Assembly: GCF_013359735.1 (NCBI RefSeq)
Contig: NZ_JABFMX010000007.1
Location: 1 to 64,000 of the forward strand
Length of the DNA: 64,000 nt
Direction of reading: 5' to 3'
DNA from: Arthrobacter sp. C9C5
GTDB lineage: Bacteria > Actinomycetota > Actinomycetes > Actinomycetales > Micrococcaceae
Shown here: one piece after another, positions 52,958 to 61,386 of the stretch
How the letters are laid out: each line of letters begins with the position of its first letter
Numbering within the stretch: position 1 is the first letter of the stretch
Program-made: the position numbers and the translations under genes
Notes under the pieces: generated by a model
Database searches by the model: none
What the model saw: only the letters and a program-made list of their open reading frames with translations
What the model was told of the DNA's origin: nothing

Positions 52958-54568
52958 CTAGATCTTGGATTTCTCGTTGCGCCAAAAGGTTTCGCGGATG
53001 TTCTTCTTCAGGACTTTGCCGTTGACGCTGCGCGGCAGCGCGGGAACCAGGTGCACGGCTTTCGGGGCCCGGATGCTGCCCAGTTCCTGCTTGCACAGGG
53101 CGATGACTTCCGCCTCCGTGACGGTGCAGCCCTCGTTCAGTTCGACGACGGCGGTCACCGCCTCGCCCCAGTCGGGGTGGGGGGAGCCGACCACCGCGCA
53201 GTCGCGCACGGCCGGGTGGCTCCAGATCACCTGCTCCACTTCGCTCGGGTAGACGTTGAAGCCGCCGGAGATGATCAGGTCCCGCCGCCGGTCGGTCAGG
53301 TGCAGGTAGCCCTCCTCGTCGAAGACGCCGATGTCGCCGGTGTGCAGCCAGCCGTCGCGCAGCGCCTGCGCCGTCTGTTCCGGGTTCTTGTAGTAGCCCT
53401 TCATGACCAGGTCGCCGCGGACGCAGATCTCGCCGGGCGTTCCGGCCGGAAGCGCCCGGCCGTCGTCGTCGCGGATCTCGACCTCGACCAGCGGATACGG
53501 CCGGCCGCAGGAGGAGAGCCGGGAGTCAGGGGCGATCGCGCCAGCCACGAAGTGCTCATCCGGGCGCAGGAAGGTCACCGACGCCGGCGCCTCCATCTGT
53601 CCGTAGAGTTCCATCATCACCGGACCGATTGCCGTCAGCGCCTGGCGCAGCTTCTCGACCGACATCGGGGCCGCCCCGTAGATCAGGTAGTGCAGCGAGG
53701 AGAGGTCCCGTGGTTGCTCCTTGAGCACCTCCAAGAGTCGGTAGATCACGGTGGGAGGCAGGAACAGGTCCGTCACCGCGTACTTTTCGATCGCGTCGAG
53801 GACCGCGTGCGGGCTTGCTTTGGGCAGGACCACCACGGTCCCGCCGCGGGCCGTGGCGGCCAGGCTCAGCAGGCCGGCGGTGTGCGTCATGGGCGCGGCG
53901 GCGAGGTTCACCACGGCATCCTCCGAGCCGTAGTGGGCCGCCATCATCAGGTGCGCCACGAAGGCGGACAGGCTCCGGTTGGTGTTCATCACGCCCTTCG
54001 GCAAGCCCGTGGTGCCGCCGGTGGGCGCCAGTGAGACCACGTCCTCCGGGGACGCGTTGACGGCGGGCTTGGTCGCCGGCTGGGCTGCGATCCACTGGCT
54101 GAAGGCGGTTGCCGCGGGCGTCCCGGGCGCCCCGGGTCCGGCGGAGCCGGCAGGCCCCCCGGCCTCAGCGGCGGCGTCCGGCCCGAACCGGATCCAGTGA
54201 CGGACGCCGGGCAGCCCCTCCTGGAGCTGCCGGACCGGCTCGGCCAGGCCGGCATGGAAGATCACCAGTTCCGCGTCGAATCCGGCCAGCAGCTGCGCCG
54301 TTTCAACGGTCGGGCTCGCCGGGTTGGCCGGGATCCAGGTTAGTCCGGCCCGCCAGATGCCGAGCACGCAGATCCACGCGAGGGGATCGTTCGGGGAGAG
54401 CACCGCGACCTTGGCATCGGGGGAGAGGCCTGAGTCCAGCAGCGCGTTGGCGATCCGGCAGGACAGCTCGCCGGCCTCGGTGAAGGTGAAGGCGGTTTCG
54501 TCCTGCACGTAGGCGAAGCCGTTCGGGTTGCAGCTCCAGCCGCGGTCAAAGAATCCGATCACGCTCAC
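52958..54568 (-). CDS. AMP-forming acyl/aryl-CoA ligase
   Basis: The protein has 536 aa from GTG 54568, which overlaps the transporter stop (GTGA). The ANL motifs are SLAPTGGTTGLPKGVMNTNRS (P-loop), LHTGDIGVFDEEGYLHLTDRRRD, ISGGFNVYPSEVE and terminal Lys in VNGKVLKKNIRETF. It activates an organic acid with ATP and CoA, presumably the acid imported by the neighbouring MHS transporter. A frame that continues upstream to 55789 runs through the transporter gene and is not coding. Confidence 0.93.
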   Translation of the reverse strand: MSVIGFFDRGWSCNPNGFAYVQDETAFTFTEAGELSCRIANALLDSGLSPDAKVAVLSPNDPLAWICVLGIWRAGLTWIPANPASPTVETAQLLAGFDAELVIFHAGLAEPVRQLQEGLPGVRHWIRFGPDAAAEAGGPAGSAGPGAPGTPAATAFSQWIAAQPATKPAVNASPEDVVSLAPTGGTTGLPKGVMNTNRSLSAFVAHLMMAAHYGSEDAVVNLAAAPMTHTAGLLSLAATARGGTVVVLPKASPHAVLDAIEKYAVTDLFLPPTVIYRLLEVLKEQPRDLSSLHYLIYGAAPMSVEKLRQALTAIGPVMMELYGQMEAPASVTFLRPDEHFVAGAIAPDSRLSSCGRPYPLVEVEIRDDDGRALPAGTPGEICVRGDLVMKGYYKNPEQTAQALRDGWLHTGDIGVFDEEGYLHLTDRRRDLIISGGFNVYPSEVEQVIWSHPAVRDCAVVGSPHPDWGEAVTAVVELNEGCTVTEAEVIALCKQELGSIRAPKAVHLVPALPRSVNGKVLKKNIRETFWRNEKSKI

Positions 54569-55866
54569 TGCGGCAGCCCCGTCCGGTAGCTCTCCTTGAG
54601 GCGCAGGAAGACCGCCGTCGTGATCGCCGCGAGGATGGTCAGGTACCAGCCGAAGGCGTCGATCATCTTGGCATCGGCCAGCCAGGTGGCCACGTACGGT
54701 CCCGTGCCGCCGACCAGCGCGACGCCCAGGGCGTAGGGGAGGCCGATGCCGGCGGCCCTGATCCGGGCCGGGAAGAGCTCGCACATCACGGCGGAGGTGA
54801 TGGAGGTGTAACAGGCGAGCAGCGTCAGGGCGGCCATCTGCACCAGCAGCAGGGACAGGAAGCTGTTCTGCAGCATGTGGAGCAGGGGGATGGTCAGCAC
54901 GGTGAAGCCGATGCCGAACGCCAGCAGCAGGGGCTTGCGGCCGATCCGGTCCGAGAGGATGCCCATCAGCGGCTGCAGGACCGCGAAGTAGCTCAGCGAG
55001 ATGAGTCCAACGAAGAGTGCGTTCTTCATGTCGAAGCCCACCGTGATGTGCGCGTAAGTGGGCAGGTAGGAGGAGAAAACGTAGAAGAACAGGGTCGGCG
55101 CGGCGTTGATGCCAAACACCAGCAGGCATTCCTTGGGGTGGGTGCGCATGAACTCGAAGGCCGAGGGCCGGGCGGGCCTGGCGCCGGGCGGGACGGACGG
55201 ATCGGCGTCGTCGTCGAGCGCCAGGGTTTCTTCGGCGAAGCGGCGGATGAACAGGCCGGCCACCGCGCCGAGGGTTCCGATGGCGAACGGCACGCGCCAG
55301 CCCCACTCGTGCATGGCGTCGTCCGGGAGCCAGGCCACGAGGAGCGCCACGGAGCCGATCGCCACCACGTTGCCGAGCGTCGCGCCGATGTAGAGGAAGC
55401 TGGAGAAGAAGCCTCGGCGGCCCGCCGGGGCCGATTCGACCAGGAATGTCGAGGAGGCCGCGAATTCGCCGCCGGTGGAGAGGCCCTGCAGGAGCCTGGC
55501 CACCACCAGCAGGATCGGCGAGAGCACGCCGACCTGGTCGTAGGTGGGTGCCACGGCCACCAGCAGGCTGCCGACGCCCATCAGCATGACGGTCGCGGTG
55601 AGCGCCTTCTTCCGTCCCAGGCGGTCCGCCACCATGCCGCCCAGCAGGCCGCCGAGCGGCCGCATGAAGAAGCCGACGGCGAAGATCGCCATGGCGCTGA
55701 GCAGCGGGACCACGGGGTCGCCGGTCTTGGGAAAGAACTGGCTGGAAAAGTACAGCGCCAGCATGGAATAGACGTACCAGTCGAACCATTCGACGATGTT
55801 GCCGACCGTTGCGGCCGCGAGTTGGCGGGTCCTGCTGACAGGTGGTGCTGCGGTGATGACGCTCAT
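54565..55866 (-). CDS. MFS transporter of the metabolite:H+ symporter (MHS) type
   Basis: The protein has 433 aa with twelve helices. GNIVEWFDWYVYSMLALYFSSQFFP near the start and GGLLGGMVADRLGRKKALT (motif A) are diagnostic of the MHS group, which imports organic acids such as ketoglutarate, shikimate, proline betaine or aromatic acids with protons. ATG 55866 has GGGAG about 10 nt upstream. Longer starts add Gly/Pro-rich non-family sequence. The ligase start overlaps its stop by 4 nt, which ties import to CoA activation. Confidence 0.92.
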   Translation of the reverse strand: MSVITAAPPVSRTRQLAAATVGNIVEWFDWYVYSMLALYFSSQFFPKTGDPVVPLLSAMAIFAVGFFMRPLGGLLGGMVADRLGRKKALTATVMLMGVGSLLVAVAPTYDQVGVLSPILLVVARLLQGLSTGGEFAASSTFLVESAPAGRRGFFSSFLYIGATLGNVVAIGSVALLVAWLPDDAMHEWGWRVPFAIGTLGAVAGLFIRRFAEETLALDDDADPSVPPGARPARPSAFEFMRTHPKECLLVFGINAAPTLFFYVFSSYLPTYAHITVGFDMKNALFVGLISLSYFAVLQPLMGILSDRIGRKPLLLAFGIGFTVLTIPLLHMLQNSFLSLLLVQMAALTLLACYTSITSAVMCELFPARIRAAGIGLPYALGVALVGGTGPYVATWLADAKMIDAFGWYLTILAAITTAVFLRLKESYRTGLPQ

Positions 55867-55953
55867 CCGGTGACTCCCAGATCCGATGGGCCCGGACGAG
55901 GGGTGCCGCATCGTCCGGCCCGTGGGGGCGCAGGGGTCAGCAGTTCGTCCGGC

Positions 55954-55969
55954 TGTGATGCAGACCACG
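55954..55969. promoter_or_regulatory. CRP/GlxR-like box upstream of the MHS transporter
   Basis: TGTGA-TGCAGA-CCACG (55954-55969) resembles TGTGA-N6-TCACA and shares the central TGCAGACCAC with the site at 60202-60217 in the same cluster. It is 88 bp before the transporter ATG. A separate promoter inside the operon is possible. Confidence 0.4.
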
Positions 55970-56036
55970 TTACGGAGGCGCTGCGGCCCCGAACATGGAG
56001 CCAGCTCAAAGGGAACGGGGCGGGGGTTGTGGATTC

Positions 56037-57194
56037 CTACAACGGGCCGTCGACGGGCATGGGTGTCCCGTCCTGGCAGGCCTCGAACGCCCAGCAGAGC
56101 TCCACGAGGGTCCCGGTCGCGTCGAGCCGGGTGCCGGTGAGCTGCTCGAACTTCTGCAGCCGGTAACGCAGCGTGTTCTCATGCACGGACAGTGCCCTCG
56201 CGGCTGCGGATATCCGGCGGTCGCTGGCCAGGTAGGACCGCACCGAGTCCAGCACGATCCGGCCGAATTCGGCGTCGTCGGCGAAGGGCGCCAGGTAGCG
56301 CCGGCGCAGCACCTCCGTGACGTCCGGATCTCCGGCCGCGGTGCGCCACGTCAGGTCTTCCATGCAATAGGAGCCCCGGTCCGCACGCCGCCAAGCGGCG
56401 GCGAAGACGCGGTCGGCGACGGCGTCGGACTGTGCCAGCGCGGTGAGGGGCCGCGGGGGTCCGACGGCGATGGTCGCCGCCGCGCTGCCGGCAGCGGGCT
56501 TGGCGGCGAGGAAACCGACGATGTCGCCGGCCAGGACGGTCAGCACCCCGTCGCCGCTGCGCAGCGGCGCCACCAGCTCGCCGAGAAGCTCGTCCGGGGA
56601 CGTCCCTGGCCTGGCGCGTGCGCGCAGGGCGCGGAATTCGCGCCGCGGATCGATCCCGAAGTCGGCGGAACGGGACACCAGTTCCGCGCCGGCGAGGGTT
56701 CCGGCCAGCACGGCGCGCAGGTAGCCCTGCCGGAGTTCGTGGTCGCGCACGGCCTGCTGGACGCTGCTTTCGCGGTAGGAATGCACCAGGGCGGCCGTGT
56801 AGGAATCGCTGACGCCCCAGAGCACCCGGTGCGCGGCGAGGACCTCCCGGTCGCCGAGCCGTAGCTCCTGGGCGATGTCGAGGAAGCGGTCCTGGATCAC
56901 GGCCATGGAGAGGCGGTAACCGCGCAGCACGTCCTCGATCCGCAGGCCCTGGTGGAACCGGACCTGCGCCACCCTGGCTTCGAAGGCGAGCTGCGATGAC
57001 TCCGGCACGGTCCCGGATTTCACCGCCTGGATGGCCATCCGAAGGTTTTGTTCCACCGAGGAGCTGATGTCCGCCTCGGCCACGCCCCGGTACCCGGCCA
57101 CGTCCGTGGCGCAGCGCTCCACGCTGCTGGCCTTCAGGTACTGCAGGTCTCGGAAGAGCAGGTCGGCCACGTTTTCAATGCTGGACTCAGCCAA
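56037..57194 (-). CDS. PucR/CdaR-type transcriptional regulator
   Basis: The protein has 385 aa from TTG 57194, whose first bases overlap the preceding gene by 8 nt. The C-terminal HTH_30 (SAAARALSVHENTLRYRLQKFEQLTG, residues about 335-362) is the PucR hallmark, preceded by a GGDEF-like CdaR domain in the middle and a helical N-terminal sensor. Such proteins activate catabolic genes in response to their substrate. The position inside the operon fits control of the acid-catabolism genes. Open codons upstream of 57194 are not conserved. Confidence 0.9.
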   Translation of the reverse strand: MAESSIENVADLLFRDLQYLKASSVERCATDVAGYRGVAEADISSSVEQNLRMAIQAVKSGTVPESSQLAFEARVAQVRFHQGLRIEDVLRGYRLSMAVIQDRFLDIAQELRLGDREVLAAHRVLWGVSDSYTAALVHSYRESSVQQAVRDHELRQGYLRAVLAGTLAGAELVSRSADFGIDPRREFRALRARARPGTSPDELLGELVAPLRSGDGVLTVLAGDIVGFLAAKPAAGSAAATIAVGPPRPLTALAQSDAVADRVFAAAWRRADRGSYCMEDLTWRTAAGDPDVTEVLRRRYLAPFADDAEFGRIVLDSVRSYLASDRRISAAARALSVHENTLRYRLQKFEQLTGTRLDATGTLVELCWAFEACQDGTPMPVDGPL

Positions 57195-57393
57195 TGTTCG
57201 CCTCGCACCACACTTGGGTCCCGTCGGCCTTGTGGAGCATGGCGCGCTCGGCCGAGGCCCAGTACCTGACCCAGAGGATCTTTCCGTCCGGGGTCGCGAT
57301 TTCCACCGTTGCGGCGGCCGGGACACGGCCCGGCCGGCGCACCATCACGGGTGCGCCGGCCGCCAGGCCAAGCCAGTTGGTGACCCGCACCAT
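57187..57393 (-). CDS. 68-aa protein between thiolase and PucR
   Basis: From ATG 57393, 16 nt after the thiolase stop, the product has 68 aa and no membrane helix. It reads as a short beta-rich fold (VEIATPDGKILWVRYWASAERAMLH, ending VWCEANIG), which is reminiscent of a small beta-barrel. I recognise no family. SCP-x-type thiolases often have a small OB-fold partner gene, but the zinc-ribbon cysteines of those partners are missing. It overlaps the PucR start by 8 nt, so it is in the operon. Confidence 0.65.
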   Translation of the reverse strand: MVRVTNWLGLAAGAPVMVRRPGRVPAAATVEIATPDGKILWVRYWASAERAMLHKADGTQVWCEANIG

Positions 57394-57409
57394 GTCCGCG
57401 GGCGGCGCC

Positions 57410-58606
57410 TCAGACGGCTTCAAGCACGCTGACGTAGTTCGCAATGCCCACGCCGCCCATATTCTGAACCGCGGCCCGGCGCGGGGCGGCCAGCTGCATG
57501 TCCCCGGCGGTGCCGGTGAGCTGCATCGCCGCGATGACATGCTGCGAGACGCCGGTGGCCCCGACCGGGTGGCCCTTGGCCTTGAGTCCGCCCGAGACGT
57601 TGACCGGCAGCTTGCCGTCCTTGAAGACCCAGCCTTCCTTGACCGCGCGGGCGCCCTGGCCCGGCTCGGTCAGGCCCATGACCTCGTACATCAGCAGTTC
57701 GGCGATGGTGAAGCAGTCGTGCACCTCGGCGAAGTCCAGGTCCTCCAGCCCGACGCCGGCCATGCCCAGGGCCCGCTGCCAGGAGGCGCGGGTCGCGGCA
57801 AAGGCGGTGGGATCGCGGCGGTCGGTCGGGAAGAAATCGTTCGCCTGGCCGAAGCCGGCGAGCCGGACCGGGGCGGTGGCGCCGCCGGTGGGGGCAACGC
57901 TGAGCACGACGGCGGCGGCGCCGTCGGAGACGGGGGAGCAGTCGGTGCGGCGCAGCGGATCGGCGACCATCGGGTTCTTGTCCGAGACCGTCTGGCAGAA
58001 CTCCTCGCCGAGGTCCTTGCGGAGCTGGGCGTAGGGGTTGTCCACGCCGTTGCGGTGGTTCTTCGCCGCGATCGAACCCAGCACATCGGACAGGTTCCCT
58101 GCGCCGGCGCCGTAGCGCTTCTCGTAGTGCTTGGCCACTTCGGCGAAGAGCCCCGTGAAGCCCGTGCTGGAGGGCTTGCCGGCCATGTCGTAGTCCGCGC
58201 CGAGCAGGGCGGCGCCCACGACGTCGGCGCCGGCCTGGGTCATCTTTTCGGCCCCGATCACCAGGACCGTCTTGGCGGTACCCGCCAGCAGCGACTTGGT
58301 GCCCTGCTGGAACGCGGCCGAGCCCGAGGCGCACGCGTTCTCCACCCGTGTCGACGGGACGTTGGCGAGCTGCTCCGAGACCTGCAGCGCGAGCGAGGAC
58401 GGGAACGCCAGCGGCATCATGCCGGAGTTGAACTGGCCCAGGTAGATCTCGTCGATCTGGCCGGGTTCGATGCCGGCGTTGCCGATCGCCTCGGTGGCGA
58501 CCTTTACGATCAGGGACTCGAGGGTCTCGTCCGTGAGCTTGCCGAACCGGCTGTGGCCCCAGCCGGTGAGCAGGACATCCTTGCCGAACTGGTCCTTGAG
58601 GCTCAT
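57410..58606 (-). CDS. Thiolase of the SCP-x / acetyl-CoA acetyltransferase type
   Basis: The protein has 398 aa. The nucleophile Cys lies in [16 protein letters not shown], and the C-terminal His and activating segments are [21 protein letters not shown] and [14 protein letters not shown]. The ENACASG wording is that of SCP-x-type thiolases rather than classical FadA. It should cleave a 3-oxoacyl-CoA into acetyl-CoA or propionyl-CoA and a shorter acyl-CoA. Its ATG overlaps the stop of CoA-transferase subunit B by 4 nt. Confidence 0.92.
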   Translation of the reverse strand: MSLKDQFGKDVLLTGWGHSRFGKLTDETLESLIVKVATEAIGNAGIEPGQIDEIYLGQFNSGMMPLAFPSSLALQVSEQLANVPSTRVENACASGSAAFQQGTKSLLAGTAKTVLVIGAEKMTQAGADVVGAALLGADYDMAGKPSSTGFTGLFAEVAKHYEKRYGAGAGNLSDVLGSIAAKNHRNGVDNPYAQLRKDLGEEFCQTVSDKNPMVADPLRRTDCSPVSDGAAAVVLSVAPTGGATAPVRLAGFGQANDFFPTDRRDPTAFAATRASWQRALGMAGVGLEDLDFAEVHDCFTIAELLMYEVMGLTEPGQGARAVKEGWVFKDGKLPVNVSGGLKAKGHPVGATGVSQHVIAAMQLTGTAGDMQLAAPRRAAVQNMGGVGIANYVSVLEAV

Positions 58607-59310
58607 GCCGTGGCTCCTTCCAGGCTGCTGGCGTCCCGGGCCGGGGCTGCCTCGAGGGAGGGGTCGACGTCGAACTCCGCCTCTGTCTTCTCGCGGATCT
58701 CCGCCACGGTGACGCCGGGGGCGAGGCGGGTGAGCGTGAGTCGGCGAACGCCGGTTTCTTGATTCTTCACCAGGTCAAACACCGCGAGATCGCTGATGAT
58801 CCGGTCCACGCAGCTCAGCCCGGTGAGCGGCAGGGTGCATTCCTTGACGATCTTGGCGGTGCCGTCCTTGGCGTTGTGTTCGGTGAGGACCACGACGCGC
58901 GGGGTGCCGGCCACGAGGTCCATGGCGCCGCCCATGCCCTTGACCATCTTGCCGGGGATGGTCCAGTTGGCCAGGTCGCCGGCACCGGAGACCTGCATGG
59001 CGCCGAGGATGGCGACCTTGACGTGGCCGCCGCGGATCATGCCGAAGGAGGTGGCGGAGTCGAAGATGCTGCCGCCGGGCAGGACGGTGACCGTCTGCTT
59101 GCCCGCATTGATCAGGTCCGCGTCCTCCTCGCCCTCGTAGGGGAACGGGCCCATGCCGAGCAGGCCGTTCTCACTCTGCAGCACTACGCGGACGCCCTCG
59201 CGCAGGTTGTTGGCGACGAGCGTGGGAATGCCGATGCCGAGGTTGACGTAATCGCCGTCGTTGAGTTCTTCGGCCGCGATGGCGGCCATTTCATTCCGGG
59301 TCCAAGCCAT
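58603..59310 (-). CDS. 3-oxoacid CoA-transferase subunit B
   Basis: The protein has 235 aa. The catalytic Glu is in [16 protein letters not shown], and [15 protein letters not shown] and [23 protein letters not shown] are conserved in SCOT/AtoA/PcaJ B-subunits. With subunit A, 44 nt upstream, it moves CoA from succinyl-CoA or acetyl-CoA to a 3-oxoacid. The exact acid (acetoacetate, 3-oxoadipate or other) cannot be decided here. Its stop overlaps the thiolase start. Confidence 0.94.
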   Translation of the reverse strand: MAWTRNEMAAIAAEELNDGDYVNLGIGIPTLVANNLREGVRVVLQSENGLLGMGPFPYEGEEDADLINAGKQTVTVLPGGSIFDSATSFGMIRGGHVKVAILGAMQVSGAGDLANWTIPGKMVKGMGGAMDLVAGTPRVVVLTEHNAKDGTAKIVKECTLPLTGLSCVDRIISDLAVFDLVKNQETGVRRLTLTRLAPGVTVAEIREKTEAEFDVDPSLEAAPARDASSLEGATA

Positions 59311-59353
59311 GGTGTTTCTCCTGAAAAGTGTGGGTGGCGGCGCTCAGGCCGGA

Positions 59354-60100
59354 TTAGACGGTGACGGCGGAGGCGGCAGCGTTGTCCGCCTCGGACGCTT
59401 CGGCGCGGGGCCGGACGGTGCGCTGTTCGATGTCCTTGACCCGGTCGCTGGCCTGGACCAGTCGCTGCACGAAGACGCCGGGGGTGGCGATGTGGTTCGG
59501 GTCGAGGGCGCCGGGTTCGACGATCACCTCGGCCTCCGCAACGGTGACGACGCCGGCCGTGGCGACCACGGGATTGAAGTTCTGTGCGGTGTAGCGGTAG
59601 ATCAGGTTGCCGTCAGTGTCGGCGGTGTGCGCATGGACCAGGGAGACATCGGCCTTGATGGCACGCTCCTGGACATACGTTTCGCCGTCGAACTCCGCCA
59701 GCGGCTTGCCTTCGGCGACGAGGGTGCCGACGCCGGTCTTGGTGTAGAAGGCCGGGATGCCGGCGCCGCCGGCGCGGAGGCGCTCGGCGAGGGTGCCCTG
59801 CGGGGTGAACTCGACCTCCAGCTGGCCGGCGAGGTACTGCTCGGCGAAGAGCTTGTTCTCGCCCACGTAGGAGGCGATGACCTTGCGGACCTGGCCTGCC
59901 TCGATGAGTATGCCGAGGCCCTTGCCGTCCACGCCCATGTTGTTGGAGACCACGGTGAGGTCCTTGACGCCGGAGTCCCGGACCGCCTCGATCAGGTCTG
60001 CCGGAATGCCGCTGAGGCCGAAGCCGCCGACCGCCAGCGTCATGCCGTCCCGCAGCACGTCCTGCAGTGCGGCTGCCGCACCGGATTTCACCTTTGACAT
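59354..60100 (-). CDS. 3-oxoacid CoA-transferase subunit A
   Basis: From ATG 60100 (GAGGAG 6-12 nt upstream; ATG 60106 has its ribosome site too close) the product has 248 aa. The signature GGFGLSGIPADLIEAV lies near residue 22, and GVGTLVAEGKPLAEFDGETYVQE and PNHIATPGVFVQR follow. It is the first gene of the leftward operon and is divergent from an IclR regulator. Tandem operators fill the space between. Confidence 0.94.
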   Translation of the reverse strand: MSKVKSGAAAALQDVLRDGMTLAVGGFGLSGIPADLIEAVRDSGVKDLTVVSNNMGVDGKGLGILIEAGQVRKVIASYVGENKLFAEQYLAGQLEVEFTPQGTLAERLRAGGAGIPAFYTKTGVGTLVAEGKPLAEFDGETYVQERAIKADVSLVHAHTADTDGNLIYRYTAQNFNPVVATAGVVTVAEAEVIVEPGALDPNHIATPGVFVQRLVQASDRVKDIEQRTVRPRAEASEADNAAASAVTV

Positions 60101-60161
60101 TTGCATCTCCTCATTGAGCGTTTGAGTAACCGGCGGCCTGGCCATGGGACCGCTGCCCTGA

Positions 60162-60294
60162 TCCACGTTGTGGACTGTTTTCCTGAGGAAGGAGCCTATG
60201 GTGTGGTGCAGACCACTGTCAACGCCGAGAATCCGCAACTTTTCGTGCTTTTTTACAGTGTGGACGCTAGGCTGGGCACTGTCCACAATGTGGA
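60162..60294. promoter_or_regulatory. IclR-type operators and CRP-like box between the CoA-transferase operon and iclR
   Basis: TCCAC-GTT-GTGGA (60162-60174) and TCCAC-AAT-GTGGA (60282-60294) are perfect 5-bp dyads of identical form. A degenerate third copy, TTTAC-AGT-GTGGA, lies at 60252-60264. A TGTGG-N6-CCACT dyad (60202-60217) lies in between. The outer sites stand 62 bp from the CoA-transferase start and 38 bp from the iclR start, well placed for control of both by the IclR protein. Confidence 0.7.
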
Positions 60295-60331
60295 TGTTTT
60301 GAGGAATATTCTGAGGAATTGCGAGGAAAAG

Positions 60332-61105
60332 ATGAACTCAGTCCCCGTGCAGGGAGCCCAGGTGGTGAGCCGCGCGGCGGCCCTGCTGAGGATCGTGGGC
60401 CGGAAGCCGGAAGGCTCCCCGCTCGTGGAACTGGTCCGCGAATCCGGGCTGACGCGTCCCACCGCCCACCGGCTGCTCACCTCCCTGGCCGCCGAGGGGC
60501 TGCTGGACCAGGATCCGCACAGCGGCAACTGGGTGCTGGGCCCGGAGATCCTGCTGATGGGATCGGTGGCTTCGGCACGCTTCCCGCTGGAGGACATTGC
60601 CCGGCCCAGCCTGCGCCGGCTGGCCGAGGAAACCGGGGAGAGCGCCTTCTTCTCGATCCGCCGCGGCGCCGAGACGGTGTGCCTGCTCCGGGAGGAGGGC
60701 AGTTTCCCGGTCCGCTCCTTCGTGCTGCACGAGGGTGTGCGCTTCCCGCTGGGCGTTGCCTCCGCCGGCACCGCCATCATGGCGTTCCTGCCCGCGGCGG
60801 AGCAAGAGGAGCTGCTGGCCGGCTGGGCAGCCCATGCCGGGAGCTTTGCCGCCGCCCACAGCGAGGAAGTGGTCCGCGCGAACCTGGAAGCGACGCGGCA
60901 GGCAGGCTATTCGGTCAACCCGGGCCTGGTGTTGGAAGGCAGCTGGGGAATGGGCGCCGCCGTCTTCGACCAGCGCGGCCGGCCGGCGTGGGCGCTGTCC
61001 CTGACCGGGATTGAGCCGCGTTTCCGGGCGGACCGCCGCGAATACCTGGGGCGCCTGCTGATGGACGAAGCGCACCGGATCTCCCTGCAGTTGCAGGGCA
61101 GCTGA
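60332..61105 (+). CDS. IclR-family transcriptional regulator
   Basis: The protein has 257 aa from ATG 60332 (GAGGA 7-10 nt upstream). The N-terminal winged HTH (QVVSRAAALLRIVGRKPEG, then TRPTAHRLLTSLAAEGLLD) spans residues about 9-70. The effector domain (about 85-250) contains GVRFPLGVASAGTAIMAFLP, typical of IclR proteins that sense organic acids. It is divergent from the CoA-transferase operon and separated from it by repeated dyads, so it most likely represses or activates that operon. Confidence 0.93.
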   Translation: MNSVPVQGAQVVSRAAALLRIVGRKPEGSPLVELVRESGLTRPTAHRLLTSLAAEGLLDQDPHSGNWVLGPEILLMGSVASARFPLEDIARPSLRRLAEETGESAFFSIRRGAETVCLLREEGSFPVRSFVLHEGVRFPLGVASAGTAIMAFLPAAEQEELLAGWAAHAGSFAAAHSEEVVRANLEATRQAGYSVNPGLVLEGSWGMGAAVFDQRGRPAWALSLTGIEPRFRADRREYLGRLLMDEAHRISLQLQGS

Positions 61106-61158
61106 GTCGCCACCGGGGCCGTCTCGACAAACCGGAGGGCGCGGAGCACGATTGGAAT

Positions 61159-61191
61159 TGCAGCCGTGGCTGCATGCGCTTTAGACAGCGC
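61159..61191 (+). terminator. Tandem hairpins after iclR
   Basis: TGCAGCC-GT-GGCTGCA (61159-61174) and GCGCT-ttagac-AGCGC (61176-61191) are two perfect stems one base apart, 54 nt beyond iclR. No T-run follows, so termination is only likely. The rest of the 281-bp gap holds no gene I can support. Confidence 0.5.
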
Positions 61192-61386
61192 CTGTTCCCC
61201 AGTCCGGGTGGCGCGTCTGGCCCAAAAACTACTTCCCCGCCTTGATGCTGGGGGACTGGGAGCAGGGGAAGAGAGCGGCGGACGCAGTCCAGGCCGGAGC
61301 GAAACGGCGCCGCGGGAAGCGGCGTCGGCGCACCAGATTAGCCGGTTTCCCGGCTGCAATCCTCCAGCCACAAAGGAATGAGTCCC

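Noticed and set aside
52958..55789. A 943-codon open frame on the minus strand
   Set aside because: Only the part below 54568 has ligase motifs. The upstream 407 codons are Arg/Pro/Gly-rich and run out of frame through the MHS transporter gene.
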